The notes: generated by a model not told the origin, from the letters alone. 64,000 nucleotides of DNA from an uncultured Saprospiraceae bacterium (GCA_938001865.1 CALLAW010000048.1:47783-111782); one strand, 5' to 3'; numbered from the stretch's first letter, positions 39,849 through 49,279 are shown. Numbers and translations are program-made.

Positions 39849-42068
39849 ATGGCTTCTTCAAGTATATTCAAAAATTTCAAAGACCCTATTGAAACAAAAG
39901 GGCTCCTCATGATGATGAAAGACATCATTGGGGGTAAGTATAAAGAACAGGTATTGCTTGCAAGACAAGCATTGCAAGAAGGTAATAAAGAACTGTATGA
40001 CAAGTTAAAAAGAAAGCTACCAGCGTTCACACCATCAGGAGTATTTGAGGGAGGTAGAAAAATGGAATATCTAAAAATGTATAGTGGCTTTGTTCACTTA
40101 GATTTTGACAAGTTATCTCCAGAAGAAATGGTGGTGGCACAAGGAAAATGTAAGTCTGACAATTACACCTTCGGTGTATTTATCAGTCCAAGTGGCAATG
40201 GATTTAAAGTACTTATTGAAGTTAATTCTCTTGTAGAGGATCATAGTACAGCTTATCAAGCTGTTAGTGAATACTATCAAGAGCTTACAGATATTCAGCC
40301 TGATCCATCATGCAAAGACGTAACTCGATTATGCTTTGTATCATATGATTCAGATGCTTACTATTCTATTACTTCTAAGAAATTTGAAGTTGTACAACCA
40401 GTTTCTTTATTGACTCCAGTAGCTCCACCAATTCCTATTATAGAAGAAGGAAAAGCAGTTGAGTTTCATGAGACTACTTTTGATAAGTGTGTTGATTTCA
40501 CTAATAAGAAAAGTACATATTCTGAAGGTAATAGAAACAACTACATCTATCTTCTAGCTAGTAATTGTAATCGAATGGGGATTCCTCAAGATCAAGCTCT
40601 AGCGATGATTACAACAAAATATGATCTACCAGTTAGAGAAATAGAATCCTCGATAAAGAGTACTTATAATAACAACTTACATGAATACAAGAAGTTTGAT
40701 ACGAAGTCTTTGAAGTCAAAGCGAGTACCTAAGTCCAAAGAAGATTATCTAAAAAGCACTCCTAAAGTAGAACCAGCATTATATGATATGATGCCTGAGA
40801 TTATAAGAAGAGGTGCAATGGCTTTTGATACTGATAGAGAACGAGACGTTTTCCTTACAGGACTACTTCCCATCATTAGCGGCTTAATACCCAATGTAGA
40901 AGGATTATATATGAGAAGCCGAGTATTCCCTAATCTATTCTCTTTTGTGATTGCTCCAGCTGCAAGCGGTAAAGGTGCCATGAAGTTCGCTAAAGCTATT
41001 GGAGATAAATGTCAAGAAGTCATACTAGAGCATAGTAAGAAAGCTCAGAAAGAATACGAATTGGAATTAGATAATTACAAAAAGCAGAAAGGTAAAGATG
41101 GAAGTGAGCATCTTGAGAAGCCAGATGAACCACCGTTCAAAGTTGTTTTTATCCCTGCCAATACAAGTTATGCAATGATCTTATCTCATATACAAGATAA
41201 TGGTGGAGAAGGCATCATATGTGAAACTGAAGCTGATACTATGGGAAATGTCATGAACAAGGAATGGGGAGGATATAGTGATCTTCTAAGAAAAGCTTTT
41301 CACCATGAACGAGTAAGTGTATCTAGAAAAACTGATAAGGAATATATTGAGATTGAAGAACCGAAATTATCAATAGCTCTATCTGGTACTCCTGGACAAG
41401 TGACTGGTCTTATCTCATCGGCAGAAGATGGACTATTCAGTAGGTTTATGTTTTATGCATTTAAGGTTGATCAGCATTGGATAGATCCATCTCCTTATGG
41501 CAACAGCATTAATCTCAATGATCACTTCCAAGGTATATCTGAAGAAGTATTCAATCTGTTCAATTTCCTAGCCAGTCAGAAAACGACTATTACTTTATCT
41601 CAAAATCAATGGCAAGAACTGAACGAGGTAATGAAGAAGTCACTTCATGAAGTCGAATATTACACGGCAGAAGAAGCTACAAGTATTGTAAAAAGACTAG
41701 GATTGATTACTTATAGGATTTGTATGATTTTCACAGCGTTGAGGAAGTTTGAGAATGGTGAGGCTACAGAGACTGTCCAATGTACCAACGATGACTTTGA
41801 TATAGCTATTCATTTAGCTCAAGTGTATTTAGATCATGCGTTACTTATGTACACTAATCTTCCATCAAATGAGAGCACTGAGATCATCAAGCCAGGTTCT
41901 ATCAAAGAGGTGCTTTGGGATAGACTACCCACTAGTTTTCAGCGTAAAGAGGCAATATCCGCAGCTTCTGATTTAGACATATCAGAACGATCTGTTGACA
42001 ACTTCCTGAAAGGTTTATTAGGATCACAGCTTACTCAACCCAAAGCTGGTCATTACAACAAAGCCTAA
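39849..42068 (+). CDS. BT4734-like/VirE N-terminal and DUF3987 protein
   Basis: 739 aa. Residues about 60-180 (SGFVHLDFDKLS ... FGVFISPSGNGFKVLIEV ... DVTRLCFVSYD) form the BT4734-like/VirE-N domain, related to primase-polymerase folds. Residues about 310-650 are DUF3987 with a P-loop-like FVIAPAASGKGAMKFAKAIG, ICETEADTMGN and LSIALSGTPGQV. Such proteins are common in Bacteroidota integrative elements and are thought to act in element replication. It ends before the defence cargo. Confidence 0.88.
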   Translation: MASSSIFKNFKDPIETKGLLMMMKDIIGGKYKEQVLLARQALQEGNKELYDKLKRKLPAFTPSGVFEGGRKMEYLKMYSGFVHLDFDKLSPEEMVVAQGKCKSDNYTFGVFISPSGNGFKVLIEVNSLVEDHSTAYQAVSEYYQELTDIQPDPSCKDVTRLCFVSYDSDAYYSITSKKFEVVQPVSLLTPVAPPIPIIEEGKAVEFHETTFDKCVDFTNKKSTYSEGNRNNYIYLLASNCNRMGIPQDQALAMITTKYDLPVREIESSIKSTYNNNLHEYKKFDTKSLKSKRVPKSKEDYLKSTPKVEPALYDMMPEIIRRGAMAFDTDRERDVFLTGLLPIISGLIPNVEGLYMRSRVFPNLFSFVIAPAASGKGAMKFAKAIGDKCQEVILEHSKKAQKEYELELDNYKKQKGKDGSEHLEKPDEPPFKVVFIPANTSYAMILSHIQDNGGEGIICETEADTMGNVMNKEWGGYSDLLRKAFHHERVSVSRKTDKEYIEIEEPKLSIALSGTPGQVTGLISSAEDGLFSRFMFYAFKVDQHWIDPSPYGNSINLNDHFQGISEEVFNLFNFLASQKTTITLSQNQWQELNEVMKKSLHEVEYYTAEEATSIVKRLGLITYRICMIFTALRKFENGEATETVQCTNDDFDIAIHLAQVYLDHALLMYTNLPSNESTEIIKPGSIKEVLWDRLPTSFQRKEAISAASDLDISERSVDNFLKGLLGSQLTQPKAGHYNKA

Positions 42069-42138
42069 TACACATTGCTTTTATTTATCATTTGTTTTCT
42101 TATATTTGCCATTATTTGTCTATACAAATTATTGTCAT

Positions 42139-42444
42139 ATGATCTTTGGTAATCACATTAGACAGCTGAGAGAGGAAAGTAACCTTGTATTGCGAGAAGT
42201 AGCGGCACAACTAGAAATAGATACTGCCACCATGTCCAAGATTGAGTTGGGACTACGGTTTGCAAGAAGAAAACATATTCCTCTGTTAGCTAAGTTATTG
42301 AATTGCTCAGAAGAGGAGCTACAAAAGAAGTGGCTGGCTGATAAAATCTATCAGTTACTCGAAGATGAGAAATTAGGTTATGAAGCTTTAAAAGTGGCAG
42401 AGCGAGTATTAGAGTACGATAAAACAAAGACAGATAAAAATTAA
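42139..42444 (+). CDS. XRE-family transcriptional regulator
   Basis: 101 aa from the ATG at 42139; an upstream GTG or TTG extension has no HTH homology. Residues 1-60 form an HTH_3 domain (FGNHIRQLREESNLVLREVAAQLEIDTATMSKIELG, split here before the recognition helix). The rest is helical (LLNCSEEELQKKWLADKIYQLL). Similar regulators control restriction-modification and other defence genes. It stands upstream of the Abi_2 gene on the same strand and may regulate it. Confidence 0.85.
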   Translation: MIFGNHIRQLREESNLVLREVAAQLEIDTATMSKIELGLRFARRKHIPLLAKLLNCSEEELQKKWLADKIYQLLEDEKLGYEALKVAERVLEYDKTKTDKN

Positions 42445-42509
42445 CACTTATGAGAACAACTGATTATCAGACAAATACGAACTTATATATAGCTATGTTT
42501 GTTTTACTG

Positions 42510-42541
42510 TTGCATATATGCCACAAAATTGCATATCTTTG
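42510..42541 (+). promoter_or_regulatory. Promoter of the Abi_2-associated RNA (TTG-N21-TATCTTTG)
   Basis: TTG at 42510-42512 and TATCTTTG at 42534-42541. This is one of the best -33/-7 pairs in the window, and predicts a start at about 42547, just at the base of hairpin 1. Confidence 0.65.
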
Positions 42542-42546
42542 CATCA

Positions 42547-42648
42547 ATAAAACTCGCCAAGCTTCTCGTAAGATCAGCTCATTTGGGCGAGTTTTCGCTT
42601 TTATAGAGGTTCCGTTATCAACTATTCCTTCAGCTTCAAACGGAACTT
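42547..42648 (+). ncRNA. Candidate structured RNA upstream of Abi_2 (two long perfect hairpins)
   Basis: Hairpin 1: AAAACTCGCC (42549-42558) pairs perfectly with GGCGAGTTTT (42586-42595), 27-base loop; AGCT at 42560-42563 and 42576-42579 can extend it internally. Hairpin 2: AGGTTCCGTT (42607-42616) pairs with AACGGAACTT (42639-42648) with one G-U, 22-base loop. Hairpin 2 ends on the base before the GTG start of Abi_2. Both loops contain AGCTTC. A dedicated promoter precedes it. I recall that AbiF/Abi_2-type HEPN toxins are reported to be paired with a structured RNA antitoxin encoded next to them; that is from memory. Alternatives: a cis-acting leader, or hairpin 1 as an attenuator. Confidence 0.6.
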
Positions 42649-43590
42649 GTGAATTACTCTAAGCCAGCTATCACCATACTAGATCAGATTGCCAAACTCA
42701 AAGCAAGAGGACTTCGCTTTGACGATGAAACATTGGCAGAAAGCTATCTTTCTAACATTAGTTATTATCGACTTAGAGCATATACCTACCCATTTCAAGA
42801 CAATAGCCATCCTGATCATCCATTTACAACAGACATATCATTCGAGGAGATCATAAAACTATATGTATTTGATAGAAAATTGAGAATCCTAGTTTTTGAT
42901 GCTCTAGAGAAAATCGAAATATCATTTAGAACACAGCTTATTTATCACTACTCATTAGCTTACGGAAGTCAGTGGCCCATAGATAGGTTACTCTATAAAG
43001 ATGATAGGAGATTTAGACGTATCCTGGATAAGTTGCGAAAAGAGATAGGTAGATGCAATGAAACATTTCTTGATCATTACAATAAGAAATACACCTCTCC
43101 ACTTGATCCACCCGCATGGATGAGTATTGAGGTGGCTAGTTTTGGATTACTGTCTATTATGTTTTCCAATCTTAAAGTAAGTTCCGAAAAGAATATAATT
43201 ACCAATTATTACGGAGTAAAAAGAATAGGATTAATTGAGAATTGGCTACATAGCTTTTCCAATATTAGAAATATATGTTGTCATCACGGCAGACTATGGA
43301 ATAGAAGGCTTACAACAAGAATATCATTACCCAAAAAGACAAACAATCTTTTTGTAGAAAATAAACACATCCTTGATTACAAGATATATGCTGCCTTGTG
43401 TTCGATGGAATATATACTACGAATCATCAGCCCAAGTAGTACTATCAAATATCGATTGATCGACCTTATAGATAGTCAGCCTTTTTCTCAAGAAAAGGAA
43501 ATGGGATTTCCTACGAATTGGAGAGAAGAAGAGTTTTGGAAAGATGATAGACCAGCAACAGTAAATACTACAAAGACAGAAGAAGAATGA
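42649..43590 (+). CDS. Abi_2 (AbiD/AbiF-like) HEPN abortive-infection protein
   Basis: 313 aa from a GTG start. The N-terminus MNYSKPAITILDQIAKLKARGL and YLSNISYYRLRAYTYPF are typical of Abi_2. FDRKLRILVFDALEKIEISFRTQL marks the core. The RNase motif of HEPN folds, Rx4-6H, is present as RNICCHHGRLWNRR (about residue 206). Family members are phage-exclusion proteins thought to cut RNA. The gene is preceded by a structured RNA and followed 63 bp later by the Argonaute gene on the same strand. No in-frame ATG exists upstream, and the start at the foot of hairpin 2 suggests translational control. Confidence 0.88.
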   Translation: MNYSKPAITILDQIAKLKARGLRFDDETLAESYLSNISYYRLRAYTYPFQDNSHPDHPFTTDISFEEIIKLYVFDRKLRILVFDALEKIEISFRTQLIYHYSLAYGSQWPIDRLLYKDDRRFRRILDKLRKEIGRCNETFLDHYNKKYTSPLDPPAWMSIEVASFGLLSIMFSNLKVSSEKNIITNYYGVKRIGLIENWLHSFSNIRNICCHHGRLWNRRLTTRISLPKKTNNLFVENKHILDYKIYAALCSMEYILRIISPSSTIKYRLIDLIDSQPFSQEKEMGFPTNWREEEFWKDDRPATVNTTKTEEE

Positions 43591-43653
43591 CCAGCATAAA
43601 CTACCATAGCAGATGAGGACTTAAAACAAATACTATAGAAAACACTATCGCCA

Positions 43654-45711
43654 ATGCAACATCTAAAACTCAATATAATACCGTTCGAACATATAGATCC
43701 ATATATCTCAATAAGTATATGGAAAGAGGAATCTGATGGAGCATTTAAAATTCATAGATCACTATTTAGTAGATACTTCTGGAGTGAATTTTCTTTAGAA
43801 TTTTCAGACTACAAGCATTTGTATGTCTCATTTTCAGTAGTCGATAGTGCGGATTATATAGAAAGAGTAAAGCTTGATGATAATTTTGGACTAGCTAGAT
43901 TCTATTGTAATCTTAGAATTAAGGAATACTTCGAAGGACAAGAAATTATCGCTAGAATAAACTTTATCAAGAACGTAGAGGTATGGATAGCAGATGAAGC
44001 ACTAAGCAATAATAATTATATTTCATATAAGCGATTTTCTTTTAAATACCAATTTAGAAGAGTGTCACCTGCAGCTGAGTTATTAGTGTCATTTGATGGT
44101 GTCTCAAAAGTATTCAGAAAGAGTCTCGCTGACATTGATGATATACCTGTTGAAAAATATTCAAGAGTTGTACACAAGACAAAAGTGTTCAAATACGACA
44201 AGCTAGAAAACGAACAGAAACAAAATCTTGAATTAATATTTCCTTTACTGAATAATGAAATTAAACAGTTTCTCAATATTCCATTTAAACTTGGCAGACC
44301 TGAAAATAAGTATCCAAAATACTTTAAGTACATTAATGATTTTATTACCACATATCTCATCACTGATACTTTCAAAGAGATAATAGATATTCCTGACCAG
44401 GATTATTTATTGACATATCCAGAAGATCGAGTACTGAATACTGAGTACAAATCTAATTTACTTAGTTTCAATGGTGGTACTGACGTCAACCCTTACAATG
44501 GCATTAAGAATAAAGGGCCAAAAGAGACTTCACCACATAATAAGGTGATCTTCTTTATGATCTTCCACCAAGAGGATACGAATGTTGCTAAGCAGCTTAA
44601 CAACGTCATGACCAACGGTATAGGTCACTTTAGAGGATTGAAGAATTTTATTAAGCAGCCATACACAACTGAGCATAATGGAAGTTTAAGATTTTCTAAT
44701 ATGGACACATTAATCACAGATTTAAAATCTTTTTTATTGGCAAAAGAGTTTGTAGAAGATGCTAGGTATGTAGCATTATATATTACACCAATTACAAAGT
44801 GGGATTCTAATGTTCAGCACAGAGAAATATATTTTAAAGTCAAAGAGCAACTATTAAAAAGTAAGATTACTTCTCAAGTTATGAGAAGGGAGACTATCAT
44901 GGATGAGAACTTCAAATACTCTCTTCCTAATATTGCTGTTGCTCTTCTAGCCAAATTAGACGGTATCCCTTGGAGATTAGATAGACAGCCTTCAGATGAA
45001 CTTATAATAGGTATAGGAGCCTTCTCACCTCAGAAAGCTAAGACTAAATATTTAGGAAGTGCATTTTGCTTTACTAATGAAGGTAAGTTTCATGGTTTTG
45101 ATTGCTTTACATCCAATGAAACATCTTTACTTGCTCATTCTATTCAGACAGCAATACTACATTATCTTGAAGACCATCAACATGCAACTAGATTAATAAT
45201 TCATTACTATAAAGACATAAGCCAGAATGAGATCAAGCCTATCACTGACATGCTCAGAGAGCTTGGGTTAGATATTCCAGTAGTAGTAATTACCATTAAT
45301 AAGACAGTGAGTGAAGACATTGTAGGATTCGACATTAATAGTCCTCAGCTCATGCCATTCAGTGGTACTATCTTGAAAGTAGGTTATGTAGAATACTTGC
45401 TATTTAATAATGCGAGATATACCAGCTGGGGAAAAGAAGTAAAATCATCTATACCAGATAAAGTAAAGGATTATCATTTTCCTATTAAGTTATCATTCTA
45501 TTCTACAGAGGATGATTACTTCGAGGATCGTAAAGTTGTAGTTAAGTTAATTGATCAAGTTTATCAGTTTAGTCGAATGTATTGGAAATCAGTATCACAA
45601 CAAAACCTACCGGTTACAATCAAATATCCTGAGATGGTAGCTCAAATATTTCCTCACTTTGAAGATCCAAAGATTCCTGATTTTGGAAAAACAAATTTAT
45701 GGTTTTTATAA
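43654..45711 (+). CDS. Prokaryotic Argonaute (long type, probably slicer-inactive)
   Basis: 685 aa. Residues 1-330 fit the N/L1/L2 region; no clear PAZ is recognised. The MID region (about 355-445) has YVALYITPITKWD, EIYFKVKEQLLKSKITSQVM and LAKLDGIPWRLD, the 5'-end guide-binding signatures. PIWI starts at IIGIGAFSPQ (about residue 451), where active enzymes have Asp (GxD). The later RDG-type strand reads IIHYYKDIS, so the second Asp seems replaced too. The C-terminus NLPVTIKYPEMVAQIF is typical. Long pAgos bind small RNA or DNA guides; inactive ones often work with a partner effector. The Abi_2 HEPN gene lies just upstream, and the Fur gene 7 bp downstream. Confidence 0.88.
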   Translation: MQHLKLNIIPFEHIDPYISISIWKEESDGAFKIHRSLFSRYFWSEFSLEFSDYKHLYVSFSVVDSADYIERVKLDDNFGLARFYCNLRIKEYFEGQEIIARINFIKNVEVWIADEALSNNNYISYKRFSFKYQFRRVSPAAELLVSFDGVSKVFRKSLADIDDIPVEKYSRVVHKTKVFKYDKLENEQKQNLELIFPLLNNEIKQFLNIPFKLGRPENKYPKYFKYINDFITTYLITDTFKEIIDIPDQDYLLTYPEDRVLNTEYKSNLLSFNGGTDVNPYNGIKNKGPKETSPHNKVIFFMIFHQEDTNVAKQLNNVMTNGIGHFRGLKNFIKQPYTTEHNGSLRFSNMDTLITDLKSFLLAKEFVEDARYVALYITPITKWDSNVQHREIYFKVKEQLLKSKITSQVMRRETIMDENFKYSLPNIAVALLAKLDGIPWRLDRQPSDELIIGIGAFSPQKAKTKYLGSAFCFTNEGKFHGFDCFTSNETSLLAHSIQTAILHYLEDHQHATRLIIHYYKDISQNEIKPITDMLRELGLDIPVVVITINKTVSEDIVGFDINSPQLMPFSGTILKVGYVEYLLFNNARYTSWGKEVKSSIPDKVKDYHFPIKLSFYSTEDDYFEDRKVVVKLIDQVYQFSRMYWKSVSQQNLPVTIKYPEMVAQIFPHFEDPKIPDFGKTNLWFL

Positions 45712-45718
45712 TTATTCT

Positions 45719-46120
45719 ATGACAGATATATTTAAAATAAAAGAACTTGCATCTACTCCAGTTAGAGTTTTGGTGTATGAATATTTGAACGAACATCAAA
45801 AAGCTTTATCATTAAAATACATTGAGTCAGACTTATATGACTTAGACCGTAGTTCAATATTTAGAACACTCAAGACCTTTGTAGACCATAAGATAGTCCA
45901 TACTATTCATGATGGTTCAGGCTCAGTCAAATATGCATTATGTCAAGAGGGTTGTAATTGTGACCCTTCTGATTTACATTTTCATTTTTATTGTACTACG
46001 TGTGAAGCTACTTATTGTCTTCTTGATCTTCCAGTTCCTTCGGTTTCTTTACCCACTGGATTTGTTATTTCACAAGCCAATATGGTACTGAGTGGATTGT
46101 GCAATAATTGTAATTCTTAA
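45719..46120 (+). CDS. Fur-family metal-responsive regulator
   Basis: 133 aa from the ATG at 45719; a longer frame overlapping the Argonaute gene is unlikely. The winged-helix N-terminus is LASTPVRVLVYEYLNEHQKALSLKYIE and SSIFRTLKTFVDHKIVHTI. The metal site includes LHFHFYCTTCEATYC, and the C-terminal CNNC completes a structural Zn site. It most resembles Zur/Fur-type regulators. It is placed before the TonB receptor and metal-efflux genes and probably controls them through the palindrome at 46127. Confidence 0.9.
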   Translation: MTDIFKIKELASTPVRVLVYEYLNEHQKALSLKYIESDLYDLDRSSIFRTLKTFVDHKIVHTIHDGSGSVKYALCQEGCNCDPSDLHFHFYCTTCEATYCLLDLPVPSVSLPTGFVISQANMVLSGLCNNCNS

Positions 46121-46126
46121 AACCAA

Positions 46127-46141
46127 TGCAATAAAGTTGCA
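46127..46141. promoter_or_regulatory. Palindrome TGCAA-N5-TTGCA, candidate Fur/Zur operator
   Basis: Perfect 5+5 inverted repeat (TGCAATAAAGTTGCA) between the Fur-family gene and the TonB receptor gene, 46 bp before the receptor start. A GATCTTT / AAAGATC inverted repeat also lies between it and the start codon. Confidence 0.55.
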
Positions 46142-46187
46142 CCTAACTAATATGATCTTTGTGTTTTTATAACTAAAGATCAATCAT

Positions 46188-48380
46188 ATGCGGTTACTAT
46201 ATCTCACTTTATTGCTACTCATCCCATTTATTACTAATGCACAAGGTCTTGATTTATCTATTACTGTCTTAGGTGATGATGAACCAATTATCGGAGCAAC
46301 CATTTATATACCAATTTTGGATAATGGTACAGTTACAAATATTGATGGTAAGGCTACAATATCTAATGTGACTCCAGGTACATATGATCTTGAAATATCC
46401 TATATTGGTTATGAAGGTATCGATACTACTTTAATAGTTGCTACAAATAATAAAACGTTTATCTTTTACCTAAATCAGGGTGAGAATGAATTAGATGAAG
46501 TCGTTGTAAAATCCACACGTAGTACTCGAACAATACGGAATATACCTACTCGGTTAGAGTTTATTGGTGGTGAAGAACTAGAAGAAAAAGCTATCATGAA
46601 TGCACCCAATATTTCGATGGTGCTAAGAGAAAGTACAGGGATACAGATTCAACAGACAAGTCTAAGTAGTGGCAACAGAAGTATTAGAATACAAGGGCTA
46701 GATGGCAGATATACCCAATTGTTGAAAGATGGTTTCCCATTGTACGGAGGCTTTTCTGGTGGCTTGAGTATTATGCAAATTCCACCTTTAGATTTAGCTC
46801 AGTTTGAAATAATCAAAGGTAGCTCTTCTACACTTTATGGCGGTGGTGCCATAGCTGGCTTGGTAAATATGGTTTCTAAGAGACCCGACAAAGATCCAGA
46901 GGTTAATATTTTACTTTCTCAAACCCATACAGGTGGTAGTACAGGGAATGTTTTTTATAGTAAGAGGAAAGAAAAAATAGGTTTCACATTATATGGTGCA
47001 GCTCATTATAATTCAGCTTACAATCCTGACGATGACAATTTTACCAATATCCCTTTTACTAAATCTTTTTCCCTTAATCCTAAAATTTTCTACTATCCGA
47101 ATGATAATTCTACCATTTGGTTAGGTGTCAATGCAACCACAGATACTAGAGAAGGTGGTGATATAAGTGTAGTAAAGAATGGTATAGATGCAGAGCATCA
47201 ATATTTTGAAAATAATAATTCAAATAGGATCAGCACACAATTTGCTTACGAGTCTAAATTATCAAATAATCAAAGCATAGAATTAAAGAATAGTGTAGGA
47301 TACTTTTCACGTAAGATCAGCCTGCCTGATTATATTTTTGATGGAGATGAAATAAATTCTTTTACAGAGTTTAACTATGCTAGAAATGGCAAAAGTATGG
47401 ATTGGATAGTAGGAGCAAATCTTTATACTAATTCATTTCAAGAGAATACAGATATTTCACCAAGAGATATGAATCAAACCACCGTAGGTGTTTTTGTAAA
47501 CAATACTACGGATTTGAGTGATAAGTTAATACTAGAATCAGGCTTCAGAACTGACTATTCGGAAAATTGGGGAGTATTTCCATTGCCCAGAGTATCATTG
47601 TTATGGAAAGCAAATAATAAGTTTTCTACTCGTATAGGAGGTGGACTTGGGTATAAGATACCAGACATGTTTACCGAGGAAGCAGCGACTCTTAACTTTC
47701 GCTCTGTGTTACCTATCAGTGTAGATAATCTTAATGCAGAAAAATCATTTGGTATAAATCTGGATTTCAACTATCGAACAGCAATTACAGATCATCTATT
47801 TTTCTCAATAAATCAGCTGTTTTATAATACCGAAATTTCGAATGCATTACTCTTAGAAGCAAGCTCACCCACAACTTTTTCTTTTAGTAATGCAGGTGAC
47901 AATATTCAGAGTCTCGGTTCTGAAACTAATATAAAACTATCATATAAAGACTTTAGATGGTTTATAAATTATGCCTATATCAACGCTAAACTAAATTATC
48001 TTCCAGACAATCCGCAAAAACCTTTGACACCAAAGCACAACGCTGGTACAGTGTTAATGTATGAAAACGAGGATTGGCGGATAGGTTATGAAGTGTACTA
48101 TACAGGAAAACAAAACCTGTCTAGTGGATCTCAATCGACTGACTATACGACTATGGGACTATTAGTTCAAAAGCATTTTGAATGGGGAAGTCCCTTTGTT
48201 AATTTCGAGAATTTTACGGATATAAGACAGAATAGATATACTCCTGAGGTATTAGGGACTGTTCAAAATCCAGTGTTTCCAGAAATATATGCACCTACTG
48301 ATGGTTTTGTTTTTACAATTGGAATAAATATTAAGCCTTTTGGTAGAGAAGAATGTAGTGATGGTTGTCATGCAGAATAA
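46188..48380 (+). CDS. TonB-dependent outer membrane receptor
   Basis: 730 aa. The signal peptide is YLTLLLLIPFITNAQ. A carboxypeptidase-regulatory-like N-terminal domain (VLGDDEPIIGATIYIP ... IDGKATISNVTPGTYDLEISYIGYEG) is followed by the plug (LDEVVVKSTRSTRTIRNIPTRLEFIGGEE, split after VKS, and YGGGAIAGLVNMVSKRP). A 22-stranded-type barrel fills the rest, to a Cys/His tail (GREECSDGCHAE). It imports a metal complex or releases it, given its place behind the Fur gene. The unusual C-terminal CxxxCH tail may bind metal. Confidence 0.9.
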   Translation: MRLLYLTLLLLIPFITNAQGLDLSITVLGDDEPIIGATIYIPILDNGTVTNIDGKATISNVTPGTYDLEISYIGYEGIDTTLIVATNNKTFIFYLNQGENELDEVVVKSTRSTRTIRNIPTRLEFIGGEELEEKAIMNAPNISMVLRESTGIQIQQTSLSSGNRSIRIQGLDGRYTQLLKDGFPLYGGFSGGLSIMQIPPLDLAQFEIIKGSSSTLYGGGAIAGLVNMVSKRPDKDPEVNILLSQTHTGGSTGNVFYSKRKEKIGFTLYGAAHYNSAYNPDDDNFTNIPFTKSFSLNPKIFYYPNDNSTIWLGVNATTDTREGGDISVVKNGIDAEHQYFENNNSNRISTQFAYESKLSNNQSIELKNSVGYFSRKISLPDYIFDGDEINSFTEFNYARNGKSMDWIVGANLYTNSFQENTDISPRDMNQTTVGVFVNNTTDLSDKLILESGFRTDYSENWGVFPLPRVSLLWKANNKFSTRIGGGLGYKIPDMFTEEAATLNFRSVLPISVDNLNAEKSFGINLDFNYRTAITDHLFFSINQLFYNTEISNALLLEASSPTTFSFSNAGDNIQSLGSETNIKLSYKDFRWFINYAYINAKLNYLPDNPQKPLTPKHNAGTVLMYENEDWRIGYEVYYTGKQNLSSGSQSTDYTTMGLLVQKHFEWGSPFVNFENFTDIRQNRYTPEVLGTVQNPVFPEIYAPTDGFVFTIGINIKPFGREECSDGCHAE

Positions 48381-48421
48381 TCAAATTCTATGGTGACTAG
48401 ATAATAAAATAATCTTACAAA

Positions 48422-49216
48422 ATGAAGAAGTCATCTTTCAAGATTACACAGTTGGATTGTCCATCAGAAGAGAACATTATCAAGTTGAAACTTTCACAGT
48501 TCACTTCAATAAAACATTTGAACTTTGATATTGCCAATCGCATGTTGGAAGTCTATCATGAAGATAACCTTGAGTTAATAGAACTGGCTCTTAACGAATT
48601 AAACCTTGGTTCTACTTTAGATAACTCAGTTGTTTCTTCAAAAAATATTTTTAATAAAGAGGATGATCAAAGTAAAGTGCTGTGGACGGTATTACTTATA
48701 AATTTTTTATTCTTTATTATTGAAATCACGACTGGTCTCATCTCTCACTCTATGGGCCTAGTTGCAGACAGTTTAGACATGCTTGCTGATGCATTTGTTT
48801 ATGGCATTAGTTTGTTTGCAGTAGGAGGCACTATAGCTCGTAAAAAGAGCATTGCTAGGATTGCAGGGTTTTTCCAGATTACATTAGCTATTGTTGGTTT
48901 TATTGAAATATTGAGACGATTTATTACAGGTGACCACCTTCCAGATTTTAGTACAATGATTATTGTTTCGTTTATAGCCCTATTTGCAAATGGATATTGC
49001 TTATACCTTTTGCTGAAATCCAAAAGCAAAGAGGAAGCTCATATGAAGGCAAGTATGATTTTTACTTCTAATGACATTATTATTAACTTAGGAGTAATTT
49101 TCGCTGGTGTTTTGGTATTTGCTACAAATACTCGTTTTCCTGATCTATTTATAGGCTCACTTGTTTTTGTTCTAGTCTTACAAGGGGCGTTTAGAATATT
49201 GAAATTGAGTCAATAG
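48422..49216 (+). CDS. Cation diffusion facilitator family transporter
   Basis: 264 aa. The N-terminal ~70 residues resemble a degenerate HMA-type fold (FKITQLDCPSEENIIKLKLSQ). Five to six transmembrane helices follow. The zinc-site motif HSMGLVADSLDMLADAFVYG matches the CDF HSxxxxxDxxxxxxD(A) signature. It exports divalent cations (Zn, Co, Cd) to the periplasm. It is the second gene of the metal cluster. Confidence 0.88.
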   Translation: MKKSSFKITQLDCPSEENIIKLKLSQFTSIKHLNFDIANRMLEVYHEDNLELIELALNELNLGSTLDNSVVSSKNIFNKEDDQSKVLWTVLLINFLFFIIEITTGLISHSMGLVADSLDMLADAFVYGISLFAVGGTIARKKSIARIAGFFQITLAIVGFIEILRRFITGDHLPDFSTMIIVSFIALFANGYCLYLLLKSKSKEEAHMKASMIFTSNDIIINLGVIFAGVLVFATNTRFPDLFIGSLVFVLVLQGAFRILKLSQ

Positions 49217-49279
49217 TATTTTTTATTATGACAATACCTCAACCCTCCGTAATGCAACATGATTTCACTAACTTTTACA

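Noticed and set aside
42549..42595. Hairpin 1 as a terminator of the XRE gene
   Set aside because: It lies about 100 bp after that gene, downstream of a good promoter, has a 27-base loop, and its T-tract is interrupted. Not excluded as an attenuator.
42450..42662. 70-codon frame over the Abi_2 leader
   Set aside because: It runs through the promoter and both hairpins and shows no coding character.
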